Part shown: one piece after another, positions 1 through 8,064 of the stretch
Position numbering within the stretch: the stretch's first letter is position 1
Layout: each line of letters opens with the position of its first letter
Made by a program: the position numbers and the translations under genes
Origin: CAZTDU01 sp050248795
Lineage (GTDB): Bacteria > Pseudomonadota > Gammaproteobacteria > Burkholderiales > SG8-39
DNA length: 61,110 bases
Direction of reading: 5' to 3'
NCBI GenBank assembly: GCA_050248795.1
Contig: JBFWRS010000022.1
Location: 1-61,110 of the forward strand
The notes under the pieces: generated by a model
Seen by the model: the letters and a program-made list of their open reading frames with translations, nothing else
The model's database searches: none
What the model was told of the DNA's origin: nothing

Positions 1-35
1 AAATGCGCGCTCTCCCCCGCCCTGAAGGATCCGCC

Positions 36-590
36 ATGCGGATGGAAGTCCACGTTCACGCCGATATCCCCGTCCTCGAGGGCGTTTCGAAGAAGCAGAT
101 CGCGCTGGCGCTCGCGCCCTGGCTCGAATACCTGGACGCGGACGACCTCGCGGACGTGAAGAGCCTCGAGCCGGACGAGCCGGGCATCAAGTTCGATGAC
201 AAGGAACTGCTGCTGTTCCTGTGCTGGACCGGCGAGGTGGGCCGCAGCTTCCATGCTGCGCTCGACCAGGCGCTGGAGAACCTCGGCCCGCTGTGCTACG
301 AGGCGGTCGAGATCGAGGTCACGCTGTACCACCCGAACGGCGAGCAGGAGCAGCGGCTGCTGTTCGTCGGCCCGACGCCGCAGGCGATCCACGAGGCGCA
401 GCGCCGCTGCATGATCGAGGACGTCGGCGCGCTGCTCGAGCGCCAGTTCGACAAGTCGAAGACCGTCGAAGTGATGGCACTGGTGAACGACATGTTCGAC
501 CGCGACTGGAAGGAAAAGGCCTCGCAGCCGAAGAAGCCCGAGCGCGCTTTCGAGACCTACACGCGCCCCTCGCGCAAGAACCTGCACTAG
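36..590 (+). CDS. conserved hypothetical protein, 184 aa
   Basis: I do not recognise the family. The protein is soluble, acidic in its first half and basic at its C-terminus, with no signal peptide or membrane segment. It begins MRMEVHVHADIPV and carries a run of charged helices around residues 85-165. Starts are available at 3, 36 and 42; 36 or 42 is favoured because the residues before it look like untranslated leader. The reading frame is supported by strong third-position GC bias. It lies 72 bases upstream of metY on the same strand, but there is no overlap, so co-transcription is only possible. Confidence 0.7.
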   Translation: MRMEVHVHADIPVLEGVSKKQIALALAPWLEYLDADDLADVKSLEPDEPGIKFDDKELLLFLCWTGEVGRSFHAALDQALENLGPLCYEAVEIEVTLYHPNGEQEQRLLFVGPTPQAIHEAQRRCMIEDVGALLERQFDKSKTVEVMALVNDMFDRDWKEKASQPKKPERAFETYTRPSRKNLH

Positions 591-662
591 AAGAACCACG
601 ACGCGCTGCAGCGCGACAGTGCCTGCCGCGCTGCACCGCTAACGTTCAAAACAGGCGTAACC

Positions 663-1964
663 TTGGCGGGACCAAAGTATCCTGGGTTTGACACGCTGGC
701 CCTGCACGCGGGCCAGTCGCCGGATGCGACCTTCGGCAGCCGCGCAGTTCCCATTTACCAGACCACGTCGTACGTGTTCCGCAGTTCGGAGCACGCCGCG
801 TCGCTGTTCAACATGGAGCGCGCGGGCCACGTCTATTCGCGCATCTCGAATCCGACCGTCGCGGTGCTGGAAGAGCGCATCGCCGCGCTCGAAGGCGGCG
901 CCGGCGCGATAGCGGTTGCGTCGGGACAGGCTGCGCTGCACCTGGCGGTGGCGACCATCCTGGACGCGGGGCAGCACATCGTCGCATCGGGGTCGCTATA
1001 TGGCGGCTCGCACAACCTGCTCGGCTACACGCTGGCGCGCTTCGGCATCGAGACCACGTTCATCAGGCCCGGCGACATCGACGCCTGGCGCAGCGCCGTG
1101 AAACCGAACACGCGGCTCTTTTTCGGCGAGACGCTGGGCAACCCGGGCCTCGACGTGCTGGACATCCCCACGGTGTCGGCGATCGCGCACGAGGCGGGCG
1201 TGCCGCTGCTGGTGGATTCGACTTTCACCACGCCGTACCTGATGAAGCCGTTCGAATTCGGCGCCGACCTGCTGTACCACTCGGCAACCAAGTTCCTCGG
1301 CGGCCACGGCACCGCCATCGGCGGCGTGCTCGTGGACTCGGGCCGCTTCGACTGGGAGAAAAGCGGGAAATTCCCGCAGCTCACCGCGCCCTACTCGGGA
1401 TTCCACAACATGGATTTCGAGGAGGAATCCGGCACGCGGGCGTTCCTGTTGCGCGCGCGGCGCGAGGGCCTGCGCGATTTCGGCGCCTGCATGGCGCCGA
1501 TGACCGCGTTCCAGATCCTGCAGGGCGTGGAGACCCTGCACCTGCGCATGCCGCGCCACGTCGAGAGCACGCGGCGGGTGGTGAAGTTCCTTTGCGAGCA
1601 TCCGATGGTGGATTCGGTCGGCTACCCGGAACTGCCTTCGCACCCCGACCATGCGCTGGCGAAGAAGCTGCTGCCCAGGGGCGCGGGCGCGGTGTTCTCG
1701 TTCAGCATGAAGGGCGGCAGGCCGGCAGGCCGCGCGTTCATCGAGTCGCTGCGCATCTTTTCGCACCTGGCGAACGTGGGGGACGCCAAGTCGCTGGTGA
1801 TCCACCCCGCGACGACGACCCACTATCGCATGTCGGACGAGGACCTGAAGCGCGCCGGCATCACCGCCGGCACGGTGCGGCTGTCCATCGGGCTGGAAGA
1901 TGCCGACGACCTAATCGAGGACCTGGACCGCGCGCTGAAGGCGGCGCAGAAGGCTGTCAGCTAG
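663..1964 (+). CDS. metY: O-acetylhomoserine aminocarboxypropyltransferase (sulfhydrylase)
   Basis: This is a cytosolic PLP enzyme of the Cys/Met-metabolism family. It makes homocysteine (or methionine) from O-acetylhomoserine and sulfide or methanethiol. At 433 aa it has the length of the MetY group, longer than MetZ at about 400 aa. Landmarks are YSRISNPT near residue 58, the SGQAA segment near 87, and the PLP lysine in HSATKFLGGHG at Lys210. The start is a TTG; no ATG in frame lies close enough to preserve the conserved N-terminus FDTLALHAGQ. Its stop overlaps the GTG start of the next gene (TAGTG), so the two are translationally coupled. No SAM riboswitch is visible upstream. Confidence 0.9.
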   Translation: MAGPKYPGFDTLALHAGQSPDATFGSRAVPIYQTTSYVFRSSEHAASLFNMERAGHVYSRISNPTVAVLEERIAALEGGAGAIAVASGQAALHLAVATILDAGQHIVASGSLYGGSHNLLGYTLARFGIETTFIRPGDIDAWRSAVKPNTRLFFGETLGNPGLDVLDIPTVSAIAHEAGVPLLVDSTFTTPYLMKPFEFGADLLYHSATKFLGGHGTAIGGVLVDSGRFDWEKSGKFPQLTAPYSGFHNMDFEEESGTRAFLLRARREGLRDFGACMAPMTAFQILQGVETLHLRMPRHVESTRRVVKFLCEHPMVDSVGYPELPSHPDHALAKKLLPRGAGAVFSFSMKGGRPAGRAFIESLRIFSHLANVGDAKSLVIHPATTTHYRMSDEDLKRAGITAGTVRLSIGLEDADDLIEDLDRALKAAQKAVS

Positions 1965-2755
1965 TGGATTTCCAGGTCGACGCGAAGAAGGCGTTCGCTT
2001 ACACGGCGGCGCATGCGATCGAACCGGCGAAACCCTCGGTGGTCTTCGTTCACGGCGCGGGCCTGGACCATAGCTGGTGGGGGCTGCAGAGCCGCTACTT
2101 CGGCTATCACGGCTGGAACGTGCTCGCGGTGGACCTGCCCGGACACGGTCGATCCGAAGGCCCGCCGATTGCGCGCGTCGAGGCGATGGCCGACTGGGTG
2201 GTGCGCCTGCTCGACGCGGGGGGCATCGCGAAAGCCGCGATCGTCGGCCATTCGATGGGCTCGCTGGTGGCCTTGCATTGCGCCGCCAGCCATCCTGAGC
2301 GCATCGAGCGTATCGCGCTGATCGGCACCGCCTACCCGATGAAAGTCGGCGCGGCGTTTCTCGACGCGGCGAAGCGCAACGATCACGCCGCCTTCGACAT
2401 GGAAACCATCTGGGGCCATGCGGCGCAGGTGCCGCTGGCGGGAAATCCCAACCCGGGCATGTGGATGTACGGCGACACGCTGGCGCGCCTCGCGCGCCTG
2501 GCGCCCGGCGTGCTGTACACCGACCTCAATGCGTGCAATGCGTACGCTGGCGGCATGGACGCGGCGGCGAAGGTGCAATGCCCCGCGCTGTTCGTGCTCG
2601 GGCGCCGCGACGTCATGACGCCGCCCAAGGCCGCCGCAGATCTGGCCAGAGCCATCCGGAATTCGCGCACGGTGCAGATCGGTTTCTCCGGGCACTCGCT
2701 GATGGCCGAGGCGCCGGACGACACGCTGGACGCGCTGATCGGCTTTCTCGCCTAG
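1964..2755 (+). CDS. alpha/beta hydrolase, 263 aa
   Basis: This is a single-domain alpha/beta hydrolase. It shows the oxyanion-loop motif FVHGAGLDHSWW, the nucleophile elbow GHSMGS, an acid in the GRRDVMTPP segment and a terminal histidine in FSGHSL. The substrate cannot be told from sequence. The GTG start overlaps the metY stop codon by one base, which implies coupled translation. A role tied to O-acyl-homoserine metabolism is attractive (metX acyltransferases share this fold), but the length and motifs fit a general esterase better. Its stop codon shares bases with that of the convergent MATE gene. Confidence 0.85.
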   Translation: MDFQVDAKKAFAYTAAHAIEPAKPSVVFVHGAGLDHSWWGLQSRYFGYHGWNVLAVDLPGHGRSEGPPIARVEAMADWVVRLLDAGGIAKAAIVGHSMGSLVALHCAASHPERIERIALIGTAYPMKVGAAFLDAAKRNDHAAFDMETIWGHAAQVPLAGNPNPGMWMYGDTLARLARLAPGVLYTDLNACNAYAGGMDAAAKVQCPALFVLGRRDVMTPPKAAADLARAIRNSRTVQIGFSGHSLMAEAPDDTLDALIGFLA

Positions 2756-4089
2756 TTCCCCCAGCGCGTGCGGTGCACAGACCACGCGGTGATGGTGCCG
2801 AGGAGCAGCATGCCGAACGCGATGGCGGCAAACAGCGCCGTGAGCGACGCGAACACCTGCACCGCCAGCACGCCTCCCGCCATCACCACCAGCAGCCGTG
2901 CGGTGCCGGCCAGCACCGGCAGCAGCACCTTGCCCGAGCCCTGCGAGGCGAAGTACAGCGCGACGCCTGCGCCGAAGAAAACGTAGAACGGCGCGACGAT
3001 GCGCAGGTACCGGCTGCCGATGTCGAGTACCCCGGCGTCCTGGCTGAACAGGCCCACCCAGGTGGCTGGAAAGAGCGCGGTGAAGAATCCGGTCGCCGCG
3101 CAGCAGCCCGCGGCGATCGCGGCGCCGACCCAGGCGATGCGCTTGGCGCGCGCCGCCTGGCCGGCGCCGATGTTGGTGCCCACCAGCACGACCAGCGACT
3201 GCCCGATGGCGAACACGATCGGCACCTGCATCAGTTCCAGCCGCAGGCCGACGCCGTAGCCGGCGAGCGCGGTAGTGCCGAAAGCGCCGACGAAGCCGGT
3301 GACGATCACCGCGGTCAGCACGGTCTGCAGCGCAGACAGCGAGGACACCAGCCCGACGCGCAGGATCTCGCCGAAGGTGCGGCGCCGCGGCTTCCAGTCC
3401 TCGCGCCGCGGGCGCAGCCTGCTGCGCCACAGGTAGGCGCCCATCGCCAGGCTGGCGATCGCCGCCGCGGCGACGTAGGCGATGGCGGCGCCGGCGATGC
3501 CCAGCGCCGGCAGGCCGGCCCAGCCCAGTGTCAGCGCGCCAGAGAGCGGGATGTGCACCAGCGCCGCGCCGATCAGCACGATGGCCGGCACCAGGGTGTT
3601 GCCGCTGCCGCGCAGCACGCTGGCCAGCGTGTTCGCGAGCCACACGAACACCGCGCCGGCGAAGAGGATGTCGGAGTACGCGAGCGCCTGGCGCAGCGCG
3701 CCGTCCCTGCCGCCCATCAGCGCGTACAGGCCGTGCCCGAGCGCGAGCAGCAGGAGCGTGTACGCGAGGCCCGCGGCGAGCGCGATCAGCATCGCGTGCG
3801 CGACCAGCGTGCGCGCGCCGGCGATATTGCCGGCGCCGAGGCTGCGCGCCACCGCGGAAGAGACGCCGCCGCCCATGGCGCCGGCGGAAGTCATCTGCAG
3901 CAGCATCACCAGCGGAAACACCAGCGCGATGCCGGCGAGCGCATCGGTGCCGAGCCTGCCGACGAAATGCGTATCGGCCACCGACACCGTGGTCTGCATC
4001 AGCGCCAGCGCCACGCCGGGTGCGGCGAGCGTTGCCAGCGTCGGCAGGATCGGGCCCTTCAGCAGGGCCTCGGTGCGCGAGGTGCTCAG
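2752..4089 (-). CDS. MATE family efflux transporter
   Basis: This is a multidrug/toxin-extrusion inner-membrane antiporter of roughly 445 aa with about twelve hydrophobic segments. The conserved early motif is VADTHFVGRLGTDALAG, with a second-half copy around TGFVGAFGTTALAGYG, as expected for the two-bundle MATE fold. No ATG, GTG or TTG lies where the family begins. The start given is a CTG overlapping the stop codon of the upstream radical SAM gene; the next ATG (3999) would remove half of the first membrane helix. Start confidence is low, function is good. It converges on and abuts the alpha/beta hydrolase. Confidence 0.82.
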   Translation of the reverse strand: MSTSRTEALLKGPILPTLATLAAPGVALALMQTTVSVADTHFVGRLGTDALAGIALVFPLVMLLQMTSAGAMGGGVSSAVARSLGAGNIAGARTLVAHAMLIALAAGLAYTLLLLALGHGLYALMGGRDGALRQALAYSDILFAGAVFVWLANTLASVLRGSGNTLVPAIVLIGAALVHIPLSGALTLGWAGLPALGIAGAAIAYVAAAAIASLAMGAYLWRSRLRPRREDWKPRRRTFGEILRVGLVSSLSALQTVLTAVIVTGFVGAFGTTALAGYGVGLRLELMQVPIVFAIGQSLVVLVGTNIGAGQAARAKRIAWVGAAIAAGCCAATGFFTALFPATWVGLFSQDAGVLDIGSRYLRIVAPFYVFFGAGVALYFASQGSGKVLLPVLAGTARLLVVMAGGVLAVQVFASLTALFAAIAFGMLLLGTITAWSVHRTRWGN

Positions 4090-5210
4090 AACAGGCTCAT
4101 CTGCCGCCCCGCCGAGGGCGCGCGAAACCGCGAGCAGTCGAGCGCCGCCTGCCCGCGGCGCTCCTCGTTCATGCCGAGCCTGCGGCATGCGAGGTCGAAG
4201 CGTTTGCCTATCAGGTCTGCGTAGTTGCCGCCGCCCTTCATGCGCGCGCCGAAGCGCGGATCGTTCTCGCGACCGCCGCGCACGTCGCGCACGATGTTCA
4301 TGACGTGGGCCGCGCGCAGCGGGTAGTGCGCATCCAGCCACTCCTTGAACAGCGGCTTCACCTCGTGCGGCAGGCGCAGCATGATCCAGCCTGCGGCCTG
4401 CGCACCGGCCGCGGCGGCGGCCTCGAGCACTTCCTCGATCGACTTGTCGGTGAGCCCGGGGATCATCGGCGCGACCATCACGCCGCAAGGAATGCCCGCA
4501 TCGGCGAGCGCCTTGATCGTCGCTATGCGCCGCCGGGGGCTCGCGGCGCGCGGCTCCAGGCGCCGCGCGAGCGCATGGTCGAGCGTGTTCACCGAAACGA
4601 ATACCTTGGCGAGATCCTTGCGCGCCATCGGCGCGAGCAGGTCGATGTCGCGCTCGACCAGCGCCGACTTGGTGACGATGGTGAGCGGGTGCTCGCAGGC
4701 GGCAAGCAGTTCGACGAGTTCGCGCATGATGCGGTAGCGGCGCTCGATCGGCTGGTAGGCGTCGGTATTGGTGCCGAAGGCGATCGGCTGCGGGCGGTAC
4801 GCGGGTTTCGCCAGTTCCTCGCGCAGCAGCTCGGCGGCGTTGGTCTTCGCGAACAGGCGGGTCTCGAAGTCCAGTCCGGGGGACAGTTCCAGGTAGGCGT
4901 GGGTCTGGCGGGCGTAGCAGTAGGAGCAGCCATGCTCGCAGCCCCTGTAGGGGTTGATCGAGCGGTCGAACGGGATGTCGGGGGACTCGTTGGTGGCGAT
5001 GATGGAGCGCGCGCGCTCCTCGCGCACCGTGGTGTCCAGCGGCGGCAGCGGTTCGTCGTCGCGCGCCCAGCCGTCGTCCCAGGCCTCCCGCGCCGATTTC
5101 TCGAACCGTCCGGCCAGCTGCGATACGGCGCCGCGCGACTTGTGCACCTGGCCGGCACGGGAGGCGTGAAACTGTACCGATCGGACAGCGATTCTCTTGT
5201 CGTCTGTCAT
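4086..5210 (-). CDS. PA0069-type radical SAM protein, 374 aa
   Basis: This is a radical S-adenosylmethionine enzyme with the CX3CX2C cluster motif at Cys91, Cys95 and Cys98 (RGCEHGCSYCYA). It belongs to the SPL/PA0069-like branch, recognised from the N-terminal RSIIATNESPDIPFDRSINPYRG region and the TNTDAYQPIERRY segment after the cluster. The substrate is unknown for this family. The start is the ATG giving MTDDKRIAVRS. It is divergent from the MFS gene at 5256 and translationally linked to the MATE gene at its 3' end. Much longer open frame upstream on this strand is antisense noise over the 5256-7565 genes. Confidence 0.88.
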   Translation of the reverse strand: MTDDKRIAVRSVQFHASRAGQVHKSRGAVSQLAGRFEKSAREAWDDGWARDDEPLPPLDTTVREERARSIIATNESPDIPFDRSINPYRGCEHGCSYCYARQTHAYLELSPGLDFETRLFAKTNAAELLREELAKPAYRPQPIAFGTNTDAYQPIERRYRIMRELVELLAACEHPLTIVTKSALVERDIDLLAPMARKDLAKVFVSVNTLDHALARRLEPRAASPRRRIATIKALADAGIPCGVMVAPMIPGLTDKSIEEVLEAAAAAGAQAAGWIMLRLPHEVKPLFKEWLDAHYPLRAAHVMNIVRDVRGGRENDPRFGARMKGGGNYADLIGKRFDLACRRLGMNEERRGQAALDCSRFRAPSAGRQMSLF

Positions 5211-5255
5211 TGTCCCCGCCAGTAGAATGAATGTTTCCTCCCGGGTACTGTATAT
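5211..5255. promoter_or_regulatory. divergent promoter region, radical SAM / MFS
   Basis: Only 45 bases separate two divergent starts. On the plus strand TAGAAT (5223-5228) resembles a sigma-70 -10 box for the MFS operon. On the minus strand the TATATA run at 5250-5256 could serve the radical SAM gene. No convincing -35 boxes are visible, so this is a weak call. Confidence 0.3.
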
Positions 5256-6443
5256 ATGAGCAGCATCGGACGCAACGTCGCGCTGCTGGCCGCGTGCCAG
5301 GCGATGCTGTTCTCGGTCTCGGCGACGCTGATCGCGGTCAACGGCCTGGCCGGGCTTTCCCTGGCTACCGACAAGTCGCTCGCCACGCTGCCGGTCACCT
5401 TCTGGATCGTCGGCGGTGCGCTCGCCACCGTGCCGGCCTCGTACCTGCAGGCGCGCATCGGCAGGAGCGCGGGGCTTTCGGTGGGCGCTGCGATCGGCCT
5501 GCTCGGCTGCCTGGGCTGCGCCTGGGCGGTGTATGTGCAGAGCTTCTGGATGCTGTGCGCGGGGGCGCTGGTCTTCGGCATCTCGAACGCCTTCGGGCAG
5601 TACTACCGCTTCGCCGCGGCGGACGCAGCCCCACCGGACTACAAGGCAACCGCGATCTCGCTGGTGCTCGCCGGCGGCCTGGTGGGCGGCATCATCGGCC
5701 CCAACCTCAGCCGCTACACGGTAGACGCCTTCCCGCAGCGCTTCGTCGGCGCGTACCTGGCGGTGAGCGTGTTCCTGCTGGCTACGATCGTGCTGCTGCA
5801 ATGGCTCAAGGTGCCGGCACCCAGCCTCGCCGAGCGCGCGAAGAAGGGCAGGCCGCTTGCCGAGATCGCGGCGCAGCCCAAGTTCATCGTCGCGGTTGCC
5901 TGCGGCGCCATCGGCTATGGCGTGATGAACTTCCTCATGACCGCGACGCCGATCGCGATGAACGTCTGCGGCCACCCCTATGGCGACGCCGCGTTTGTGA
6001 TCTCCTCGCACGTGGTCGGCATGTTCGCGCCCTCGTTCTTCACCGGCGGGCTGATCCGGCGCTTCGGCGTCATCGCGGTGCTGTTCGCCGGCGCGGCGCT
6101 CAATGTCGTCGCGGTGGCCTCGGCGCTCGCCGGGCTGTCGGTGGCGCATTTCTGGGTGTCGCTGGTGGTGCTGGGCGTGGGCTGGAACTTCCTCTACATC
6201 GGCGGCACCACGCTGCTGACGCAGACCTACCGCCCGGAAGAGCGCGCGAAGGCGCAGGGCGCAAACGACCTCGCGGTATTCGTGCTGATGACAGTCTCCT
6301 CGTTCACCTCCGGGCTCACCGTCACCCAGGCCGGCTGGGAGAAAGTCAATTACGCCGCGCTGCCGCTGATCCTGCTGGTGATGATCGCGATAGGCTGGCT
6401 GGCGCTGCGCCAGCGCGCCGAGCGCATGGCGAGAGCCGCGTAG
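5256..6443 (+). CDS. MFS transporter, 395 aa
   Basis: This is a major facilitator superfamily permease with two six-helix halves and a central basic loop (LAERAKKGRP) near residue 195. The N-terminal half contains the ARIGRSAGLSVG loop, matching the cytoplasmic loop 2-3 signature position. It begins MSSIGRNVALLAACQAMLFS. The substrate is not determinable, and drug-exporter or YfcJ-like annotations are equally possible. It opens an operon: its stop is three bases before the next start, and the following seven genes are similarly packed, so the natural inference is uptake or export of a compound handled by those enzymes. Confidence 0.85.
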   Translation: MSSIGRNVALLAACQAMLFSVSATLIAVNGLAGLSLATDKSLATLPVTFWIVGGALATVPASYLQARIGRSAGLSVGAAIGLLGCLGCAWAVYVQSFWMLCAGALVFGISNAFGQYYRFAAADAAPPDYKATAISLVLAGGLVGGIIGPNLSRYTVDAFPQRFVGAYLAVSVFLLATIVLLQWLKVPAPSLAERAKKGRPLAEIAAQPKFIVAVACGAIGYGVMNFLMTATPIAMNVCGHPYGDAAFVISSHVVGMFAPSFFTGGLIRRFGVIAVLFAGAALNVVAVASALAGLSVAHFWVSLVVLGVGWNFLYIGGTTLLTQTYRPEERAKAQGANDLAVFVLMTVSSFTSGLTVTQAGWEKVNYAALPLILLVMIAIGWLALRQRAERMARAA

Positions 6444-6446
6444 CCC

Positions 6447-7565
6447 ATGCCGATGGCGGCGCCGGCGGCGATCGGACAGGCGCTCGAGGGCGTCGATACG
6501 CCGGCTCTGGTGATCGATCTCGCGGCGTTCGAGCGCAATCTCGCCACGCTCGCCGCCACGGTCGAGGGCCGCGGCGTGCGGGTGCGTGCGCACGCGAAGA
6601 CGCACAAGTCGCCCGAGATCGCGCAGCGCCAGATCGCCGCAGGCGCGATCGGCATGTGCTGCCAGAAGGTGTCGGAAGCCGAGGTCCTGGTTGCCGGCGG
6701 CGTCGGTGACGTGCTGGTCACCAACGAGATCGTCGGCGCCGCCAAGCTGGCGCGGCTCGCGGCGCTCGCCGGGCGCGCGCGCATCGGCGTCTGCATCGAC
6801 GATGCCGGCAACGCGCGCGCAGTCGATGCGGCGGCCGCGGCGGCGGGGACGCAGATCGATGCCTACATCGAGATCGACGTCGGCGCGAAGCGCTGCGGCA
6901 TCGCGCCGGGCGCGCCGGCGCTGGCGCTCGCGCGCGTGGTCGCCGCGTGCCGCAACCTGCGGCTGGCCGGACTGCAGGCCTACCAGGGATCCGTGCAGCA
7001 CCTGCGCCCCCTGGCCGAGCGCCGATCCGCCATCGAGCGCGCGGCGTCGGCCGCCAACCAGACGCGGCGCCTGCTCGAGTCCGAAGGCATCGCCTGTCCG
7101 GTGGTCACCGGCGGGGGCAGCGGAACATTCATGTTCGAGGTTGCCTCCGGCGTCTACGACGAGATCCAGCCCGGCTCCTACATTTTCATGGACGCCGATT
7201 ACGCGAAGAACGAATGGGGGCCGCCGCTGCCGCGCTTCGAGCATGCGCTCTTCGTCCTCACTACCGTGATGAGCCGGCCGGCTGCCGACCGCGCCGTCGT
7301 CGATGCGGGACTGAAGGCCTCGAGCGTCGACTCGGGGCTGCCGCTGGTATGGGAACGGCCCGGCTTGCGCTACACGCGTCCCTCGGACGAGCATGGCGTC
7401 ATCGAAATCGCCGCCGGAGCGGCTGCGCCGGCGCTGGGCGAGAAGCTGATGCTGGTGCCGGGCCACTGCGACCCGACCGTGAACCTGCACGACTGGTACG
7501 TGGGCGTGCGCGACGGCAAGGTGGAGGCGCTGTGGCCGGTCGCCGCGCGAGGTGCATTATTCTGA
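6447..7565 (+). CDS. DSD1 family PLP enzyme (D-threonine aldolase / D-serine dehydratase-like), 372 aa
   Basis: This is a fold-type III (alanine-racemase-like barrel) PLP enzyme of the D-threonine aldolase/DSD1 group. These enzymes cleave or dehydrate beta-hydroxy-D-amino acids and need a divalent metal. The PLP lysine is Lys51 in VRAHAKTHKS. The metal-binding His-Cys pair of the C-terminal domain is seen as GHCDPTVNLHDW (His340, Cys341). TGGGSGTF near residue 225 matches the phosphate-binding glycine loop. Whether it is an aldolase or dehydratase cannot be decided by eye. It sits directly behind an MFS gene and ahead of a RidA-like gene. Confidence 0.88.
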   Translation: MPMAAPAAIGQALEGVDTPALVIDLAAFERNLATLAATVEGRGVRVRAHAKTHKSPEIAQRQIAAGAIGMCCQKVSEAEVLVAGGVGDVLVTNEIVGAAKLARLAALAGRARIGVCIDDAGNARAVDAAAAAAGTQIDAYIEIDVGAKRCGIAPGAPALALARVVAACRNLRLAGLQAYQGSVQHLRPLAERRSAIERAASAANQTRRLLESEGIACPVVTGGGSGTFMFEVASGVYDEIQPGSYIFMDADYAKNEWGPPLPRFEHALFVLTTVMSRPAADRAVVDAGLKASSVDSGLPLVWERPGLRYTRPSDEHGVIEIAAGAAAPALGEKLMLVPGHCDPTVNLHDWYVGVRDGKVEALWPVAARGALF

Positions 7566-7587
7566 GCGTTCCTTCAGGGGGAGGACC

Positions 7588-8064
7588 ATGAAAAAGCAGC
7601 TTCACAACCCGAACGCGCTGTTCGACCCGAAGTTCTTCACGCATGTGGTTGCGGTGGAGGGACCGCTGCGGCTGGTGTACGTCTCGGGCCAGGTGAGCTA
7701 CGACCGCGACGGCATCGTCATTGGCAAGGGCGATTTTCGCGCCCAGTGCGAGCAGGTGTTCAAGAGCCTGACGCACAACCTCAAGGCCGCCGGCGCCGGC
7801 TGGGGCGACGTCATCAAGGTGAACGGCTACATGGTCCACCTCAACCCGGAGGACCTGAGCATCTACCGCGAGGTGCGCTTCCGCTACTTCGACCGCAACG
7901 CGATGCCGGCGAGCACGCTGGTGGGCGTCAACCGCCTGGTGCATGACGACCTGCTGCTGGAAGTCGAGCTGGTCGCCGCAGTGACCGCGCCCGCCGCGAG
8001 GCCGGCGAAGGCGAAGCCCGCCGCCAGACCAGCGCCCGGGAAGCGCGCCAAGAAAAAGCGTTGA
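7588..8064 (+). CDS. RidA/YjgF family protein, atypical, 158 aa
   Basis: This is a trimeric YjgF/YER057c/UK114-fold protein. The classical members hydrolyse reactive enamine/imine intermediates made by PLP enzymes. The start at 7588 follows a strong AGGGGGAGGA ribosome-binding site, which is better than the upstream in-frame ATG at 7552. YVSGQVSYDRDG and VIKVNGYMVHL are family hallmarks. The arginine that contacts the substrate carboxylate in true RidA (PAR-S-T) is replaced: the sequence here reads MPAST, with Ser109 in its place, so imine deaminase activity is doubtful. The last 30 residues form an Ala/Pro/Lys tail that is not part of the fold. Confidence 0.85.
   Translation: MKKQLHNPNALFDPKFFTHVVAVEGPLRLVYVSGQVSYDRDGIVIGKGDFRAQCEQVFKSLTHNLKAAGAGWGDVIKVNGYMVHLNPEDLSIYREVRFRYFDRNAMPASTLVGVNRLVHDDLLLEVELVAAVTAPAARPAKAKPAARPAPGKRAKKKR

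Noticed and set aside
602..615. Palindrome CGCGCTGCAGCGCG before metY
   Set aside because: A perfect dyad with no loop and no T run cannot be a terminator, and such palindromes are frequent by chance in DNA this GC-rich. It was not listed as an operator.
5211..7490. Minus-strand extension of the radical SAM frame to 1134 codons
   Set aside because: The part above 5210 is antisense to the MFS and DSD1 genes and of low-complexity His/Arg/Gln composition. The conserved protein starts at MTDDKR.
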